Assembly (NCBI GenBank): GCA_016630955.3
Contig: CM049993.1
Span: 1,116,001-1,180,000 of the forward strand
Direction: 5' to 3'
Length of the DNA stretch: 64,000 nucleotides
DNA from: Didymella arachidicola
Taxonomy: Eukaryota > Ascomycota > Dothideomycetes > Pleosporales > Didymellaceae
This document shows positions 33,571 through 45,645 of this stretch, piece after piece. The notes under the pieces are model-generated. The model was not told the DNA's origin, ran no database searches, and saw nothing but the letters and a program-made list of their open reading frames with translations. Made by a program: the position numbers and the translations under genes. Position 1 is the first letter of the stretch. Every line of letters begins with the position of its first letter.

Positions 33571-36500
33571 TCACATATGCCGACTCAACAACATCTCCAC
33601 CGCACGATCCACCCTCAACCCATCGCCCAAATCGGTCTTCATCAAAGCCTCTTTCGCCTCATCGGCAGTAAAGCCCATCTCCATGATGCGATAGATAGCC
33701 TTGTCAGCCGTATTCTCATACGCAGGACTATCAAAGATGTTTACTTGCGCTGGATGCTGCTGAAAGGCGGGATGATGCGCACCGGCTGGGGCCGCACTGC
33801 GATCACCACGTCCGCTGTCACTCGAGCCGCGCGAGTTCATACTGATGTCAGTCTCTTTCCTAGGGTGCGGACGCTGCGAGCGGAAGGCGGGATGATCTGG
33901 GTAAGGAAGCTGAGTGGGCGACTGGGTGAGGAAAATTGGGTGCTCGACAATGGAGGGCATTGCACTTGCGATGCTCCTTCGGTCGAGCGTGCCCGACCAT
34001 GTTGATCCGGATGGTGTGGGTAGCAGAGGCTGTGCCACCATTCGTCGCGGTGAAGCAGAGTAAGCAGATACAGAAGGTGTGGGTAAGAGAGGTTGTGCTA
34101 CTGTCCGCCTTGGCGATGCGGATACGGTGGAAGACGAAGGTGTGGGAATGAGAGGTTGAGCCACAGTGCGTTGTGGTGGGGAATGAGTGACGAGAGGAGG
34201 CAGTAATGTCCGCGCAGTGGTAGGCGCTGTAGGCAGTTCAGCGACATGAATTGACATGTCGTGCGCAATTTCTTGTGCGAGGGCAGAGGTAGGCCGAAAA
34301 GATGGAATGTGTGAAGTGAGGTCATTGTCCGGCAGGGGTGGGTGCACCCGAGTGAGACTGCTGATCACATTCTCCCATTCGCTCATGGGTCGATCCTGGC
34401 TCTGGCGAATAACGCGTAATTGCTCACCATTTGTGCGCTTATGCTTGAGATCGTGGATGTGTTTCTGAATGCGTTGTTTCGACATCTGGCGCTGCAGCTC
34501 ACGCGTGGAGCTCTCAGCGTAGAGGTGTGCAAGCTTGTCTTCATAGACGCGAGAAGCTGCCTCTTTCAGGAAGCTTCTCTTGCTACTCCCATGTACTGGA
34601 GGTTTCCACTTATTCAGTCCTCTGGCGCCAGCTAACGTAAACGCGACTCCTATGTTCTCGCGGCAAGGGCGGGCAAGGATAAGCACGGTGGCAAGACCGT
34701 GGCTGAGAAGGTGGTGACACCACTCGTCTTTTCTTCATTAGTGAGACGACCGCTTTGATTGGAAGTTGACTTACCAAGCAGTAGTTCCTCGCCATCGATG
34801 TCACCGCCGCGGATCTCAGTATCGTCGTAGATACCGAACGTGCGCGCTTCAGCAGTGCGACTTTGGAAGCCTTGCAAAAGAACGCCGAGACAGTTCCACA
34901 ATTCCATCATGTCAAAAAGCTGTTCCGCTGACAGACCACTGTCGTTGCCCTTCGCGAAACAATCTGGAGCACCGATTAGGGTGTCGTTCATGAAGTCTGT
35001 GCTCATGACGCTGAAGGTGCACGCTGGCTGGTGCGCCTGCACACCTCCCTTGAGCCAGTCTTGCTGAGCGACCACATCATCTTCGCGCCCTTTGCCAGAC
35101 CCAAAGATCTTGCAGAAAGTCCAGATGCGCCAGAGTGCATCGTCCACTCTTGTAGCATCGGGCGCCGACTCGTCGACCAGCGCGACTGAAATCTCGGGTC
35201 GCACGAATGACTGGCACTTCTCATAAATCTCGAACTTGACGTGGCGCAAGATTTCAGTGTCCTTGGCCTGTAAGTGTAGGTAGCTCGTGGGTGTGTACTC
35301 CTCAAACGGCCTAGTCATCTCGAGATCCTCGTCGTGAAGTAGGTCGTGTCCTGGGAATGCTATCTCTCTGAATTCCCACGCAGCGGGCGAGGTCTTGAAT
35401 AGGATGGACTTGATGAGACCAAGCTCGTTGCGCTTAAACACTTGGAAGAAGCCGCTGTTGACTTGAGCCAAAGCAAACAGCTCGTCGAAGCGGTCCACAC
35501 TCTGCAGGATCCTGTACAGAACCTTCTCGGCATCGCTAGGTGAGATAATTCGCGGCTCGGGTCTTGCAGGGTTCGGAGTAGGTGATGCTACGAGCTCTTT
35601 GGTAGATCTATGGCTAGCGGCGGGGGTCTCGACCGTCAAATTCTGCTCCCGCCTCAGTGAACGGCCTCTAGTGATTTGGGACGCAATGTGATCGTTTGGC
35701 ACTCGAGACAGCCTGAATAACTCTGCGTTGATGACTGATTGCCGTTTGCTAGATTTCCTTGGAAGTAACGGAGCAGGTTCAGCCGAGGGCCTCGTCATGT
35801 GTTTCCTGCATGGATGTGCGTTGTGCTCCTCCGGTAGTTGGGGAGTCGAAGGCGACTTGTCGTTGTCCGCAAAGCGTCCTAAGGTGTCCTCGGTCACTGA
35901 ATTCAGGGAGCTTTTAAGATCATTCTCCGCTTCACTCAGCGTTGGGCTTATGCTTCGCCCGTTGCTTAACTTCTTCGACTCGGATCGACTTATCGCTTGA
36001 TTAATAGCGCCGATGCCTGGGTTCAAATCGAGACTTCGATGATTACTGCTCGAGCTCGAGCTCGAAGTCTTACGGTGGATAGTCGCTCGACGGGCGATGC
36101 CGCATGTATTGCCGGTTGCAGCCTCCCGGAGGGGTCGACACGTACAGGTAGGCTGGAACTTGGCAGCTTGTTTTGCTGAGCATGGCGCATAGCGTCGTGG
36201 AGGTATGGCAGGAGGTGGACCGTAGTCAGCGTCAATTAGAGGGCATTCGTCCATAGTCTTGGAAACCATGCGAAGATTGTCCTCCTCGACACTGGTTTCC
36301 GAAGAATGGGTGCTGTGCAGGGAAAACGCATCGCTTTCACGGGAGCTGACTGACGACGTAGTAGATATGGAGATGTTGTTTTGTTGCTGCGATTTCTTTG
36401 GGTCTGTGGTTGTGGTAGGTGCTGACAATTGAACCTGCCCGAGGGGCACTGCAGGTGAGTAGTGGAGAGGAGATATGAGCGAGTCGCGCATCATGATTCT

Positions 36501-37214
36501 GCCCGTTCCAGTTGGTGGAGATACGTCGTACGCCTCCTCAATCTCAGCGGAAGCGGACCGAACTTGCACGTTGCTAGGGTGTCCAGAATATGGACCTGTT
36601 GGTTGTGCTCGATCTTGTGCTCCGCTGGGGATTACCACATGTATCTTTGGTTTCAGGCTCTTGACTGCGCTAAGGCCGTGTTTGTCTTTGAGACGCCACT
36701 GGATCCTCCCGTGTTTGTACGTACCAATAGCACCCTTGATCGAAGCGATACTCGATATTGTCTTCGAAGGGCTGTCGTACTTTCTGGGGGAGGTTGTGTT
36801 GTGTTGAAGCCATCCTTGGGAAGCATCATTTTCTGATATCGATGATAAGGCTGGGCTGCTTGATGCTGACTTGCAGCTCTTGGCTTGGTCAGTTGACGTA
36901 GGCATGTCTCGCTTGTTAGCGAGGAGAGCCGGTTCACATTCTCTCGTTTCTGGTACTGCGTGCAGCACAGTGCCTGCCTTCTTTGACCCTCTTAACCTCT
37001 GAAACGACATCCTCTTACTAGTACAATCCTTCCACACAGGGCTTCCACCGCTTTCCGGCGAACTGTCAATCCAAAGTTGAGGATTGTTTGCTTCTTGATC
37101 CTGCGATTGTATGGCTTTCTTGTATTCATCTGCGGACTGTAGCCGCAAGATAGATCCGAGTGAGACGATGTTGGTGACTGAGTCTTCCCACGACGGCGCA
37201 ACCTGGGTGATCAT
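33571..37214 (-). CDS. Large fungal protein with C-terminal UBA domain, 1,198 aa
   Basis: Exon 1 is 34775-37214 and exon 2 is 33571-34727, joined in phase 1 over GTAAGT...GAAAAG, restoring LLG-DEWCHHLLSHGL. The first 540 residues are Ser/Pro/Thr-rich and probably disordered, with a seven-Ser run coded by a GCTCGA repeat. Residues about 550-810 look folded (SDAEKVLYRILQSVDRFDEL, FKRNELGLIKSILF, SPAAWEFREI) and resemble F-box-associated fungal sequences. Exon 2 has a coiled, basic stretch, then three 21-residue repeats. The last 50 residues are a UBA domain (AIYRIMEMGFTADEAKEAL), which binds ubiquitin. I infer a ubiquitin-linked scaffold; there is no catalytic motif. ATG 37214 is the first in frame. 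Confidence 0.8.
33984..34175 (-). repeat. Three 63-nt coding repeats in the UBA-protein gene
   Basis: Each unit encodes about 21 residues around RRTVAQPLLPTPS. The three copies read QRTVAQPLIPTPS, RRTVAQPLLPTPS and RRMVAQPLLPTPS, with Ser/Ala spacers. Boundaries are approximate. Confidence 0.75.
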
Positions 37215-38601
37215 GACTACCAATAACCGGGCATTGATGTTTACAACCCGGCATCCAAAATAGACCACCCGACCAAGGTCCGCATGCAGCTGCGGAAGAC
37301 AAGGGTGAGCACGCTTATGGCACTCGGAGCTGTAGCTCGTGGTGTTGGCGTCAGATGGAACTTTGAGTTGCCGGTCGTAGTGCCATCACCAAAGAATGAT
37401 GACGAAGTCACCTTTAGTAAAGAGCACGACGGCTCCATTATGAATCAAATGTACTGGACCTACTGACAAGCTATTTACTCTAAGCGTGCAAACTGCGTTC
37501 CACCCTCTGTACTTGGGGGCGCAGCGCATGGTGGATGTCTGTGGAGGGGGAGCGTTCGGATTCCGTGAGACGGGAAGAGCGATCGGCGGGGCGCCCAAAT
37601 TTAGTGTGAGCTCAGCCGTAGGCAGGATCAACGTGCATACATGGCTTCCCCGTCACCAACGCTCGTCCTGTACTGGATCATCAATTGAGTAAGCACGCTC
37701 ATTGACCTTCTCATTCTTGGCCTTTTATGTTGAAAACTTGATTGATGGTTCAACAACTGATACCAGGTGCAGATGCTGCGATTTGCGCACGAGCTTACGA
37801 GAGCGCAACGTGCATGACGGACCAACAAATAGGGTCGCACTGCAGCAACGAAGGGCCCATAGGTGGCCCCATAGCTGAGCCCTTAGCTTTTGCGGACTTA
37901 CATGTTGATGGGCAAGTATGCCATGTGTGTCTGGAAGATCTTCGCAGTGCGTGCGTCTTGTCCAGCGGCTGGTCGCAAACTTTGTGTAACTCAGCAGCAT
38001 CAGTCCCCGGATTGTTCTGCTGATGACCTCTGTGTGATGAGCAGTAACACGTCGTGCCTCACATATCCAATTCGCCCTCTCGCATGTATTCGCTCGTTAC
38101 TGATCGAGACCGTGTTGCGGAAATGAGCCTGCTTGGGGAGCATGATTGAAGGCCGTCAGCCACACTCGGAGCTGTGTCACCCCCATTCTGTATGACCGAA
38201 CACCGGAACGACCGCAGTTCACGACTCAAAACATGCTGACTCGGCTATGAAAGGACCCTTTTAGCAAGCCAGACTGAGTCGGAGATGGCTGATCAGGGTA
38301 AACAGTTGGAAATCTGGTGAACGTGTTGAAGGTGAATTACGACGGAACAATCGCTAGCGTTCTTACGCTCTATACAGTACAAGCAGTACAACGTGGTATG
38401 TACAAGGAGAAAGCCATGTCTAATGGCACTTTGCGTCGCCAAAGATTGCGCGCCCGATGTTGATGGCTCTACGTCCTGCCTGACCCAGCCTTGACTTATG
38501 TCATGTCCTCTTCGACCAGTCCCAAACGTGCAACCCGAATAGGGTCTGCACATTCCGATATTGTGTTGATGCTACAGCCAGCTGTCCAGGATACCATCCA
38601 T
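37215..38601. other. Intergenic 1.4 kb
   Basis: Upstream region of the UBA-protein gene and 3' flank of ARG5,6. Short frames only. Confidence 0.5.
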
Positions 38602-41334
38602 CTAGTACGGGATGCCTTCGTACTCGGCGTAGCCCAATGCCAAGTTCATGTTCTGCAAACACTGTGTCGCAGCACCCTTTAGCAGGTTGTCAATGGTTGC
38701 ATTGATGACCACGCGCTTGCCCGAGCTGTGAACAGCAAAGCCACCGATCTCAACACCGTGCTTGCCAGAGATGTTCTTGACCAATGGCGACTCGCCAACA
38801 ATCTTGACGAGCTTCTCCCCGGCATAGCGGTCCTGGTATAGGTTGCGGATATCGCGCGAGGTCATAGTACGGTTGAGAGGGATGGAGATAGTGTGCTAAA
38901 TGCTGTCAGCTTGCTATCCTGGACTGTACGGCAAATGAAAACTTACGTGAATACCCTGGAACCAGACAGCGACGTGAGGAATGAACGCTACCTCGGTGCC
39001 CAGTTGCCTCGAGATCTCCTTCTCGTGGATGTGGTCGGTCAAACTGTAAGGAATCAAGTTATTGGTGAGGTTATTGACGTCGTTCTTGGGGCTTGGCTTA
39101 GTGCCCGCTCCTGAGTAACCAGAGACACCGAAGACAGTCGGCTGTCCGCCGATGAACTCGAGAAGAGGCGCGATACCGAGCTGTGCGGCGGTTGCGTAGC
39201 AGCCAGGGTTGGCAATACGTGTAGCGCCATCGAGCTTGCGGCGAGGGATGAGCTCAGGAAGACCGTACGTCCACTTGTCATCGAAACGGTAGTCCGCGCT
39301 AAGATCAACGATGACGGACGAGGTGTTGCCTGATCTCTCAATTGCCTCAACAAAAGGCTTGCAAACACCATTGGGCAGGGCCATGACCCAGCAATCAACT
39401 TCGCCCTTCTTGGCCAAGGCCTCAACATCATCAGGCGACAGGTTCTCGTAGGTGATCTGGCGCTTGGTGTAACCCTCGAGCTTCTGGCCGTTCAGCTCAC
39501 GAGACGAGACGTGACGTAGGTCCATGTTGGGGTGCTTGTTCAAAAGATCGATGAGCGCCTGGCCAGTGTATCCGCGGGCACCGATAAGAGCAACCTTGGA
39601 AGGATAATCCTTGCTTGCAAACTTGTTGCCGTAGGGAGGGTTAGGGTTGGTAGAACCCTGGCAGCGCGAGGCAGATGTGGCGAAGCCGCGGGACGCGGCC
39701 GGGGCAATCTCGCCCTGCCTCAACGACGGCCTAGCAGACGGACCCATGGTGCGTGCAACAGCGAAAGTCGAGTAGCTGCGAGCCTGCTGACCCTGCTTCA
39801 AGCCGGCAACAAAGTCGGCTGCCCTCCTGAACTGGGACTCGAGGCTGTCCTTGAGAATAGAGCGACCCTGCTTGGAGTAGTTCTCGAGAAGGCCAAAGAT
39901 CTCAGAGGACTCTGCAGATCCCCACCAGCAGAATATCTCCTTCTCACGGCGAAGGAAACCGTCAGTTTTTTCCAAGTTCCACTTGACAAGGTTCTGCTCC
40001 TGGCTCTCGACGATCCAGTACATCTTCGGATACTTCTGCTTCATGCGCTCGAAGACGAGATCAGAGACGTTAGTGAGGAAAGCATCCTTGGTAGTGGTGA
40101 ATGTCGAGAGCTGAGCGAACTCGCCATCCTTGCCGGGAGGGTAGACGATAGCCACGACGCCCATAGAGTCATCGAAGAAAGCCTCGAAGGGTCGGCTCTT
40201 GAGGTTGTCAATGTAAGACTTGACAGCGTTGCTGGCCTCGGCACCGCCGTGCTCCCTAGCCAACGCCTCGGAGAGCGCATCGATGTCCAAATCTTCGAAC
40301 TTGCTGACCTCTTTGACACTGCCACCGTTGCGGATCAGGGTTCCTCCACCAGTGTGTGTGAACAGCTCCTTTCCAAGGTTCTGAGGGTGGGTAATGGCAA
40401 CGCTGGATGTGCGTGGTAGACCGTCCAGGAGCTTCTTGGCCTCGACGATCTTGAGCTTAGTGCCGTACCTGACCCAGGGCTGGGAGAGGTAGCTGTCGTA
40501 CTCACCCTCCAAGTTGATGTGGGAGATGAGCTTGCCAGTTTCAGCATTGAACAGACCCCCTTTCTCGGACAGGTAAATGATCTTCATGGGTTCAAACTCG
40601 CGCGCAAGGGCAGCAGCAACAACATCAGCGTTGACGTTCAGGATCTGGCCGTCCTTTGTCTCGGCCATGGAGCACAAAATGGGAAGCTCCTTGTTCTCAA
40701 TGGCATCCATAATCGCCCTGGGGTTGATCTTGGTGATATTGCCAACGTACTTCCACTTCTCTTTGTCGAGATAGTCTGCCTGCAGGGCACCAGCGGTGAT
40801 GGGACGGGCAGGCACGCTCCAGTTCCTCTTGAGTGTCATGACAAGGTCCATGTTGGCCTCCAGGAAGAGCTTGCGCGCAATGCCCAGCGTCTTCTTGTCT
40901 GTAACTCTGATTCCATCAATGAAGTCTGGCTCGACACCAGAGTCCAGGAGCGTCTGGTTCATTTGGGGTCCAGCTCCGTGGACAATGATGGGATACAGCC
41001 CAATGGCATGCAGTTGCTGCAGAGCAAAGCATAGCTCATCAAGGTGGTCGGTGAGAATGGCACCGCCAACCTTGACTACGGCGAATTGGTGCGGCTTCAC
41101 GGAGCGAAATTGGCCGAGGTACTGGTCGACTTCCCTGCGTGAGCTGGCGCTGGCAAGAAGGTTGAGGAACGCGGCGTATACGGACGACTTCTGACCGTCT
41201 CCTGTGGTGTACAGGCGGCTCGGGGCGGTGCTGGCAACGAGGGCGCGAGGGAAGGCCCTCCGACCAGAAGCCGCAACTATCTGGCGGGACGAGCGTGCTG
41301 CGGCGCGCGCACCAGCTCGTACGACGCCCTGCAT
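38602..41334 (-). CDS. ARG5,6: Bifunctional acetylglutamate kinase / acetylglutamyl-phosphate reductase, 893 aa
   Basis: Exon 1 is 38947-41334 and exon 2 is 38602-38895, phase 0, restoring WFQGIHHTISIPLNRT. The polyprotein performs steps two and three of arginine (ornithine) synthesis in mitochondria and is cleaved into two enzymes. The N-terminus is Arg/Ala-rich, a mitochondrial presequence. The kinase domain carries VVKVGGAIL and IIVHGAGPQMN, followed by the acetyltransferase-like region (SKFEDLDIDALSEAL...WWGSAESSEIF). A low-complexity linker, SYSTFAVART, resembles a second presequence. The reductase carries ALIGARGYTGQAL, the catalytic Cys in IANPGCYAT, and SGYSGAGTKP. Length and domain order match the Saccharomyces ARG5,6 type. 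Confidence 0.97.
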
Positions 41335-42488
41335 GGTAACCGACTCGTTCGCTGGGCTCGAAGAGGGTGGCTCGAGGTCTGACACGCGGCAGAAGGGCAA
41401 ATTGACTGAGGGGTGAAGAGAGAAGAGTCAGATACACAGGCAGGAATGACGCTGGAAGTTTTGGAGCTACAAATTCGCTTCCGATAACGCACGCAGCGAC
41501 GAGCATCTAACCCGCAAAGTGGCGCGATAAACCTGGCCTGCATCTGGGGGATCCCGCCGCTTATTGGCCGCAGCCGTGAATTCTCGAGCAAAATTTCCTT
41601 CTTAGGCAGCAAGCCGTGATCGAGGAGGGCATCGCCCGTGTTTAGTGGAGCGCTGTTAATCAGATGGAAAGAATCTGATAAAATCGCTTTATCGAATAAA
41701 CGCCGCACCGTACATGCGTTGGCGTTCTCTTCAACAAGGATGGGCACCATTTGAGTGCTTTAAAGATGAGGTGTTTTGTCCTTCCGCCCACAACGTATGC
41801 GTGTGAGCGACATATTGAAAATGCCTCTGACAGCTTATCTGGGAGTCAGTAAAGCCCGCGAGTCCGCGACTGCCCGCCGCCTGTTCTATGCCTGAATCTC
41901 TCTAGGTCCATGTGCTGTGGGTCAGCGTTGAAGGTCTGTACCCACAGCGGACCTTTTGGGACGTCATGTGGACTCGTGAATTAGCAGTACCTGGTCTCGA
42001 CTGACTAGTTACGGTGTAGCAGAGACCCATTGCACGCGCATAGCTGCAGTGGCCCGGGGGAAATCTTGTGCACCGTGTCTCCGCCGTATCCCTCTGCTCA
42101 CAACAATTCGCAACGTTGTAGACGAAGAACACGCCTCACGGTCTACAATAATATCATGCAATTGGCTATGGACAAGAAGACGAGTTTAAAGCAATCGAAC
42201 TCCATTGTGAGCGAAGCCCGGCTATGCCCAGAACAGCTCCTAAGGTATCATATCGTAAGAGAGCAATCCCAGGCACTGCAATGCAGGCTGCATCTCGTGC
42301 TGGTCATTCAAATGCAAAGAAAGACAGGAAATCGAGCCTCGCTCTCAAACAGTCGTAGACGTAATTCCTACAGGGTGTCATGATAGTACAGCGCACATGG
42401 GTGCCGCTTCCGTCCTCGTGGCTGTGCAACTGCCCGCCGCTACGCAATTATTATATGGTATGTTTCGTGGTATCTGGCGTAAAGACGT
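41335..42488. other. Promoter side of ARG5,6 and 3' flank of synaptobrevin gene
   Basis: 1.15 kb with the TGACTC site listed separately. No gene is supported. Confidence 0.5.
41425..41430 (-). promoter_or_regulatory. Gcn4/CpcA-type TGACTC site before ARG5,6
   Basis: TGACTC on the minus strand about 90 nt before the ATG. It matches the core of the general amino-acid control site, and arginine genes are known targets of that regulator. A single hexamer is weak proof. Confidence 0.4.
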
Positions 42489-43203
42489 TTACTTCTTGTG
42501 TGTTGCAACGACTAGACGTGGTTAGCGAAATATCTTTTTCATTCATGGTAAAGCACTCACCAGAAGGAACAATGATGACAATGAGCAGGATGATGATGCC
42601 CACAATGAGACACATGCGCATTTTCATGTCCTTCCACCACATTTGCTTACGTACACGGTTGGCGCCCCTTCTGAAGCCTTGTGCGGAGACGGCAAGGTTG
42701 TCGGTCTTGTCTTGCAGCGAGTCGAGGCGGGCACCGCGCTCAGAGACCTTGTTGATGTTGTCGCGCATGATGCCGACAGTGCTGTCGATTTCCTATGGTC
42801 ATGTCAGTGGCGGCCTGGCATATTCGTGCAGGAAGCGCAGCGCGTGCAGATGTCAACACAAGAAGCAGAAACCGCAGAGCTACCCAGAAGCCTTTGCATG
42901 CTGTCGAGGATAGCTGCTGCAATCATTCACAGTGCTTCTTCGTCAGCGCAGGGCTGATTTCTCGTCCTTGGATCTTCGACACTAGGTAGCTCTTCGGCCA
43001 CGGCCACAGCCACGGCCACGGCAAATCTGCTGCTTCTCGATGCTGCATCTGTCGCAAATGCGCACTGCACTCTTCTGCGTGTGGGCGAGATGACGTACCG
43101 CCTGAAGTGCGGCTGTGCGCATATTGCCATTCTGGCCTTGGGCGCCCTGGCCGGCGCCGCCGGAAGGGATGTACGGGTCGTAGGGCTGCTCGCGGTCGGC
43201 CAT
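42489..43203 (-). CDS. snc1: Synaptobrevin/VAMP R-SNARE (Snc1-like), 119 aa
   Basis: Three exons: 43099-43203, 42561-42792 and 42489-42511. This is the exocytic v-SNARE on secretory vesicles. The SNARE motif runs from EIDSTVGIMRDNINKVSERG through LDSLQDKTDNL. Its central Arg (KVSERGARLD) is the zero-layer residue. A basic juxtamembrane patch (RVRKQMWWKDMKMR) precedes a C-terminal anchor (CLIVGIIILLIVIIVPS), and the last 23-nt exon supplies VVATHKK. The 35-residue Gly/Gln-rich N-terminus is usual. Intron 1 is long for this window (306 nt, 42793-43098) and contains a GGCCAC hexamer repeat. Confidence 0.93.
42996..43021. repeat. GGCCAC hexanucleotide repeat in SNARE intron 1
   Basis: About four copies of GGCCAC with one variant (GGCCACAGCCAC) inside the first intron of the synaptobrevin gene. 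Confidence 0.8.
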
Positions 43204-44248
43204 TGTGTGCGTAGAGGATGTGAAAGACGGTTTGGTTGGGTGCGACAGGGTTGGTGATGAGCGGTGTCGTGGAAGTCGTTAGATGTGGAGGTGAAGGTGG
43301 TGGTTGGGCGTGTTGAGGAAGGCGGAGAGAGCTGGCTGCTGGGCAGGGTTCTTGTGTGTCAGCGTGTCTGAGGCTGATGCGGCGTGAAACCCAACACAAC
43401 CACGATTCTTTCAATTGACAATAAGTGTAACAGGGACACGGGAGGATGCGAAATAGTTTAGAACAAACGTTTAAGTGTGCAGGCGCTCTTATGCTTCTTG
43501 CTCGTTACCAGCACGCTCTGCTCTGCGCCACGCCCCACAGCAACGCCCGGGCACCTCAGTTCAGTCACGTGTCTTCGCAGCCACCGCCATTGCGACGTTT
43601 ACGAGAACAGGGCAGCTGGCGTGGCAACCAAAGCGCCGAAATTAGATTGGCAGCGCTGGGCTGGCCGCTGGCTCGAGCAGGCCTCGCAATCGCCAGGGTC
43701 CTGTCATGGTCCCCGAGCTTTCCTTGGTAGCCCTCTCCAAGACAGTTGGCGGCCTGCTGTAGGCACTTGGTATGAACGAGCAGCAAAGGCTTGTAGATAG
43801 GCAAATACATGGATAGGTGTTCAACAGTATCGTCACCAGCCCCAGATCTGTCTGCGCCTAGTGCTCCCAATGCCTGAATGCGGCCGGCTCGGGGATCCTC
43901 TAGCTCGGACTCCAGGCTGGAACACATCGACTGGCTGCGCATCCGCCGGACTCCTGAGTTGAACTCGCAAGCCAGCCCACTACTTCCCCAACGCCACTCA
44001 ACCTCCCTCAGCAACCACGCTCTTTCGACCTGTACACCTCCGCGCAAGCGCATAATACCTGTTCGACGGTCACCAGCCGTTGCCTCCGCAGGCACTCTTC
44101 TTCCCCGGATTTCGTCGCTCGCTTCAACCCTACGTCAACCATTGCCACATCGCCGCGCGGCCTTAGTTGAACCAAGCCCGGCGCTTGACTCTGGGCAACT
44201 TCCACCCTCGATCTTCACTTACTCCACCGCGCTGTCGGTTTACGCATC
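43204..44248. promoter_or_regulatory. Divergent promoter region, synaptobrevin and DFG5-type gene
   Basis: 1.05 kb between two divergent starts of secretory and cell-wall genes. Frames of up to 176 codons on the minus strand do not look protein-like. No specific site is claimed. Confidence 0.4.
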
Positions 44249-45645
44249 ATGAAGTTCACCTCTGCCCTTGGGGCCTTAGGCGCCTCGAGCGTGCTCCTGT
44301 CTGGCGTCAGCGCCATTCAGCTTGACATCACTTCGAATGGTACGACTGCGTGCATCCTGTTGCGCAGTGCTTACTAACACCCACAGACAACATTAAGCAG
44401 GTCGCAAAGGCACTCTCCGTCAACCTGCGCCAGTACTACACTGGCGACCGCGTTGGCGATACTCCTGGAAACTTGCCGGACCCATACTATTGGTGGGAAT
44501 GCGGCGCTATGTTCAATGCCTTCATTGATTACTGGTACTACACTGGCGACGACCAGTACAATGGCATTACTTCCCAGGCTATGCAGCATCAGATTGGAGA
44601 CTACAACGCCTTTATGCCACCCAATCAGACCAAGACCCTCGGAAACGATGATCAGGCTTTCTGGGGAATGGCCGCCATGACTGCTGCTGAAAACAAGCTG
44701 CCCGATCTGGGGGATGGTAACCCTTCCTGGCTCGCCCTTGCTCAGGCCGTGTTCAACACCCAAAAAGACCGCTGGGATAATGCGACTTGCGGAGGAGGAC
44801 TGAAATGGCAGATCTTCACCTTCAACAATGGATACAACTACAAGAACACAATCTCCAACGGCTGCTTTTTCAACATCGCCTCTCGTCTCTACAAGTACCT
44901 CGGTAACGACACCTACGCGGAATGGGCAGAGGCGGCTTGGGAATGGGAGCTCCAAGTTGGTCTCATGAGCCAGGACTACCACTTCTACGACGGTACCGAC
45001 GACAAGCAGAACTGTTCTAGCGTCAACCACATACAATGGACATACAACGCTGGTGTCCACATGGCTGGAGCTGCGGCTATGTGGAACGTCACACAGAATG
45101 ACCGTTGGAGGACCCGTCTCAAGGGCCTCATCGATGGTGCCGGTGTCTTCTTTAAGGACAACGTCATGACTGAGGTTGCCTGCGAGAACAACGGCAAATG
45201 CGATGTCGACCAACGTTCGTTCAAGGCCTATCTGGCGCGCTGGATGGGATACACTGCGATCGTTGCTCCATGGACAAGCCAATATATTGACCCGTTGCTC
45301 CAGGCTTCAGCCAAGGCCGCTGCAGCGCAGTGCACTGGTGGCGTAAACCAGACATCTTGCGGTCTTCGATGGATCGACAATGGCGCGAACGACGGTAGCT
45401 TCGGTGTCGGTGAGCAGATGGCGGCCATGGAGGTCGTTCAGGCTCTGCTTTACCCTACCGTATCTGGACCAGCAACACAGAACAACGGCGGTGTCTCCAA
45501 GTCCGATCCTAACGCTGGCGCCGATGTTCCTCAGACGCCCGTCACCTTCAACGCTGTCACAACCGGCGACAAGGCGGGTGCAAGCATCCTGACCCTCATC
45601 GTCCTTGTAGCCATTATTGCCGGTGCGTGGTGGATGGTTTCGTAG
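44249..45645 (+). CDS. dfg5: GPI-anchored GH76 alpha-1,6-mannanase-like protein (Dfg5/Dcw1), 449 aa
   Basis: Two exons, 44249-44339 and 44387-45645, joined in phase 1. Dfg5/Dcw1 proteins act at the cell surface, where they are thought to link GPI-mannoproteins to wall glucan. There is a secretion signal (MKFTSALGALGASSVLLSGVSA). The GH76 body starts DNIKQVAKAL and carries PYYWWECGAMFNAFIDYW, then the catalytic Asp pair in GNDDQAFWG. TCGGGLKWQIF, NGCFFNIASRL, and RSFKAYLARWMGY follow. Many NxT/S sites are present. The C-terminus has a small-residue stretch and a hydrophobic tail (SILTLIVLVAIIAGAWWMVS) that fits GPI attachment. Complete and apparently functional. Confidence 0.95.

Noticed and set aside
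33079..34005. 308-codon + frame
   Set aside because: Its right half is antisense to exon 2 of the UBA-domain gene and mirrors its codon structure; no independent evidence.
39532..40419. 295-codon + frame
   Set aside because: Antisense shadow of ARG5,6, whose coding strand is secure.
44374..45282. 302-codon minus frame
   Set aside because: Antisense shadow of the GH76 gene.
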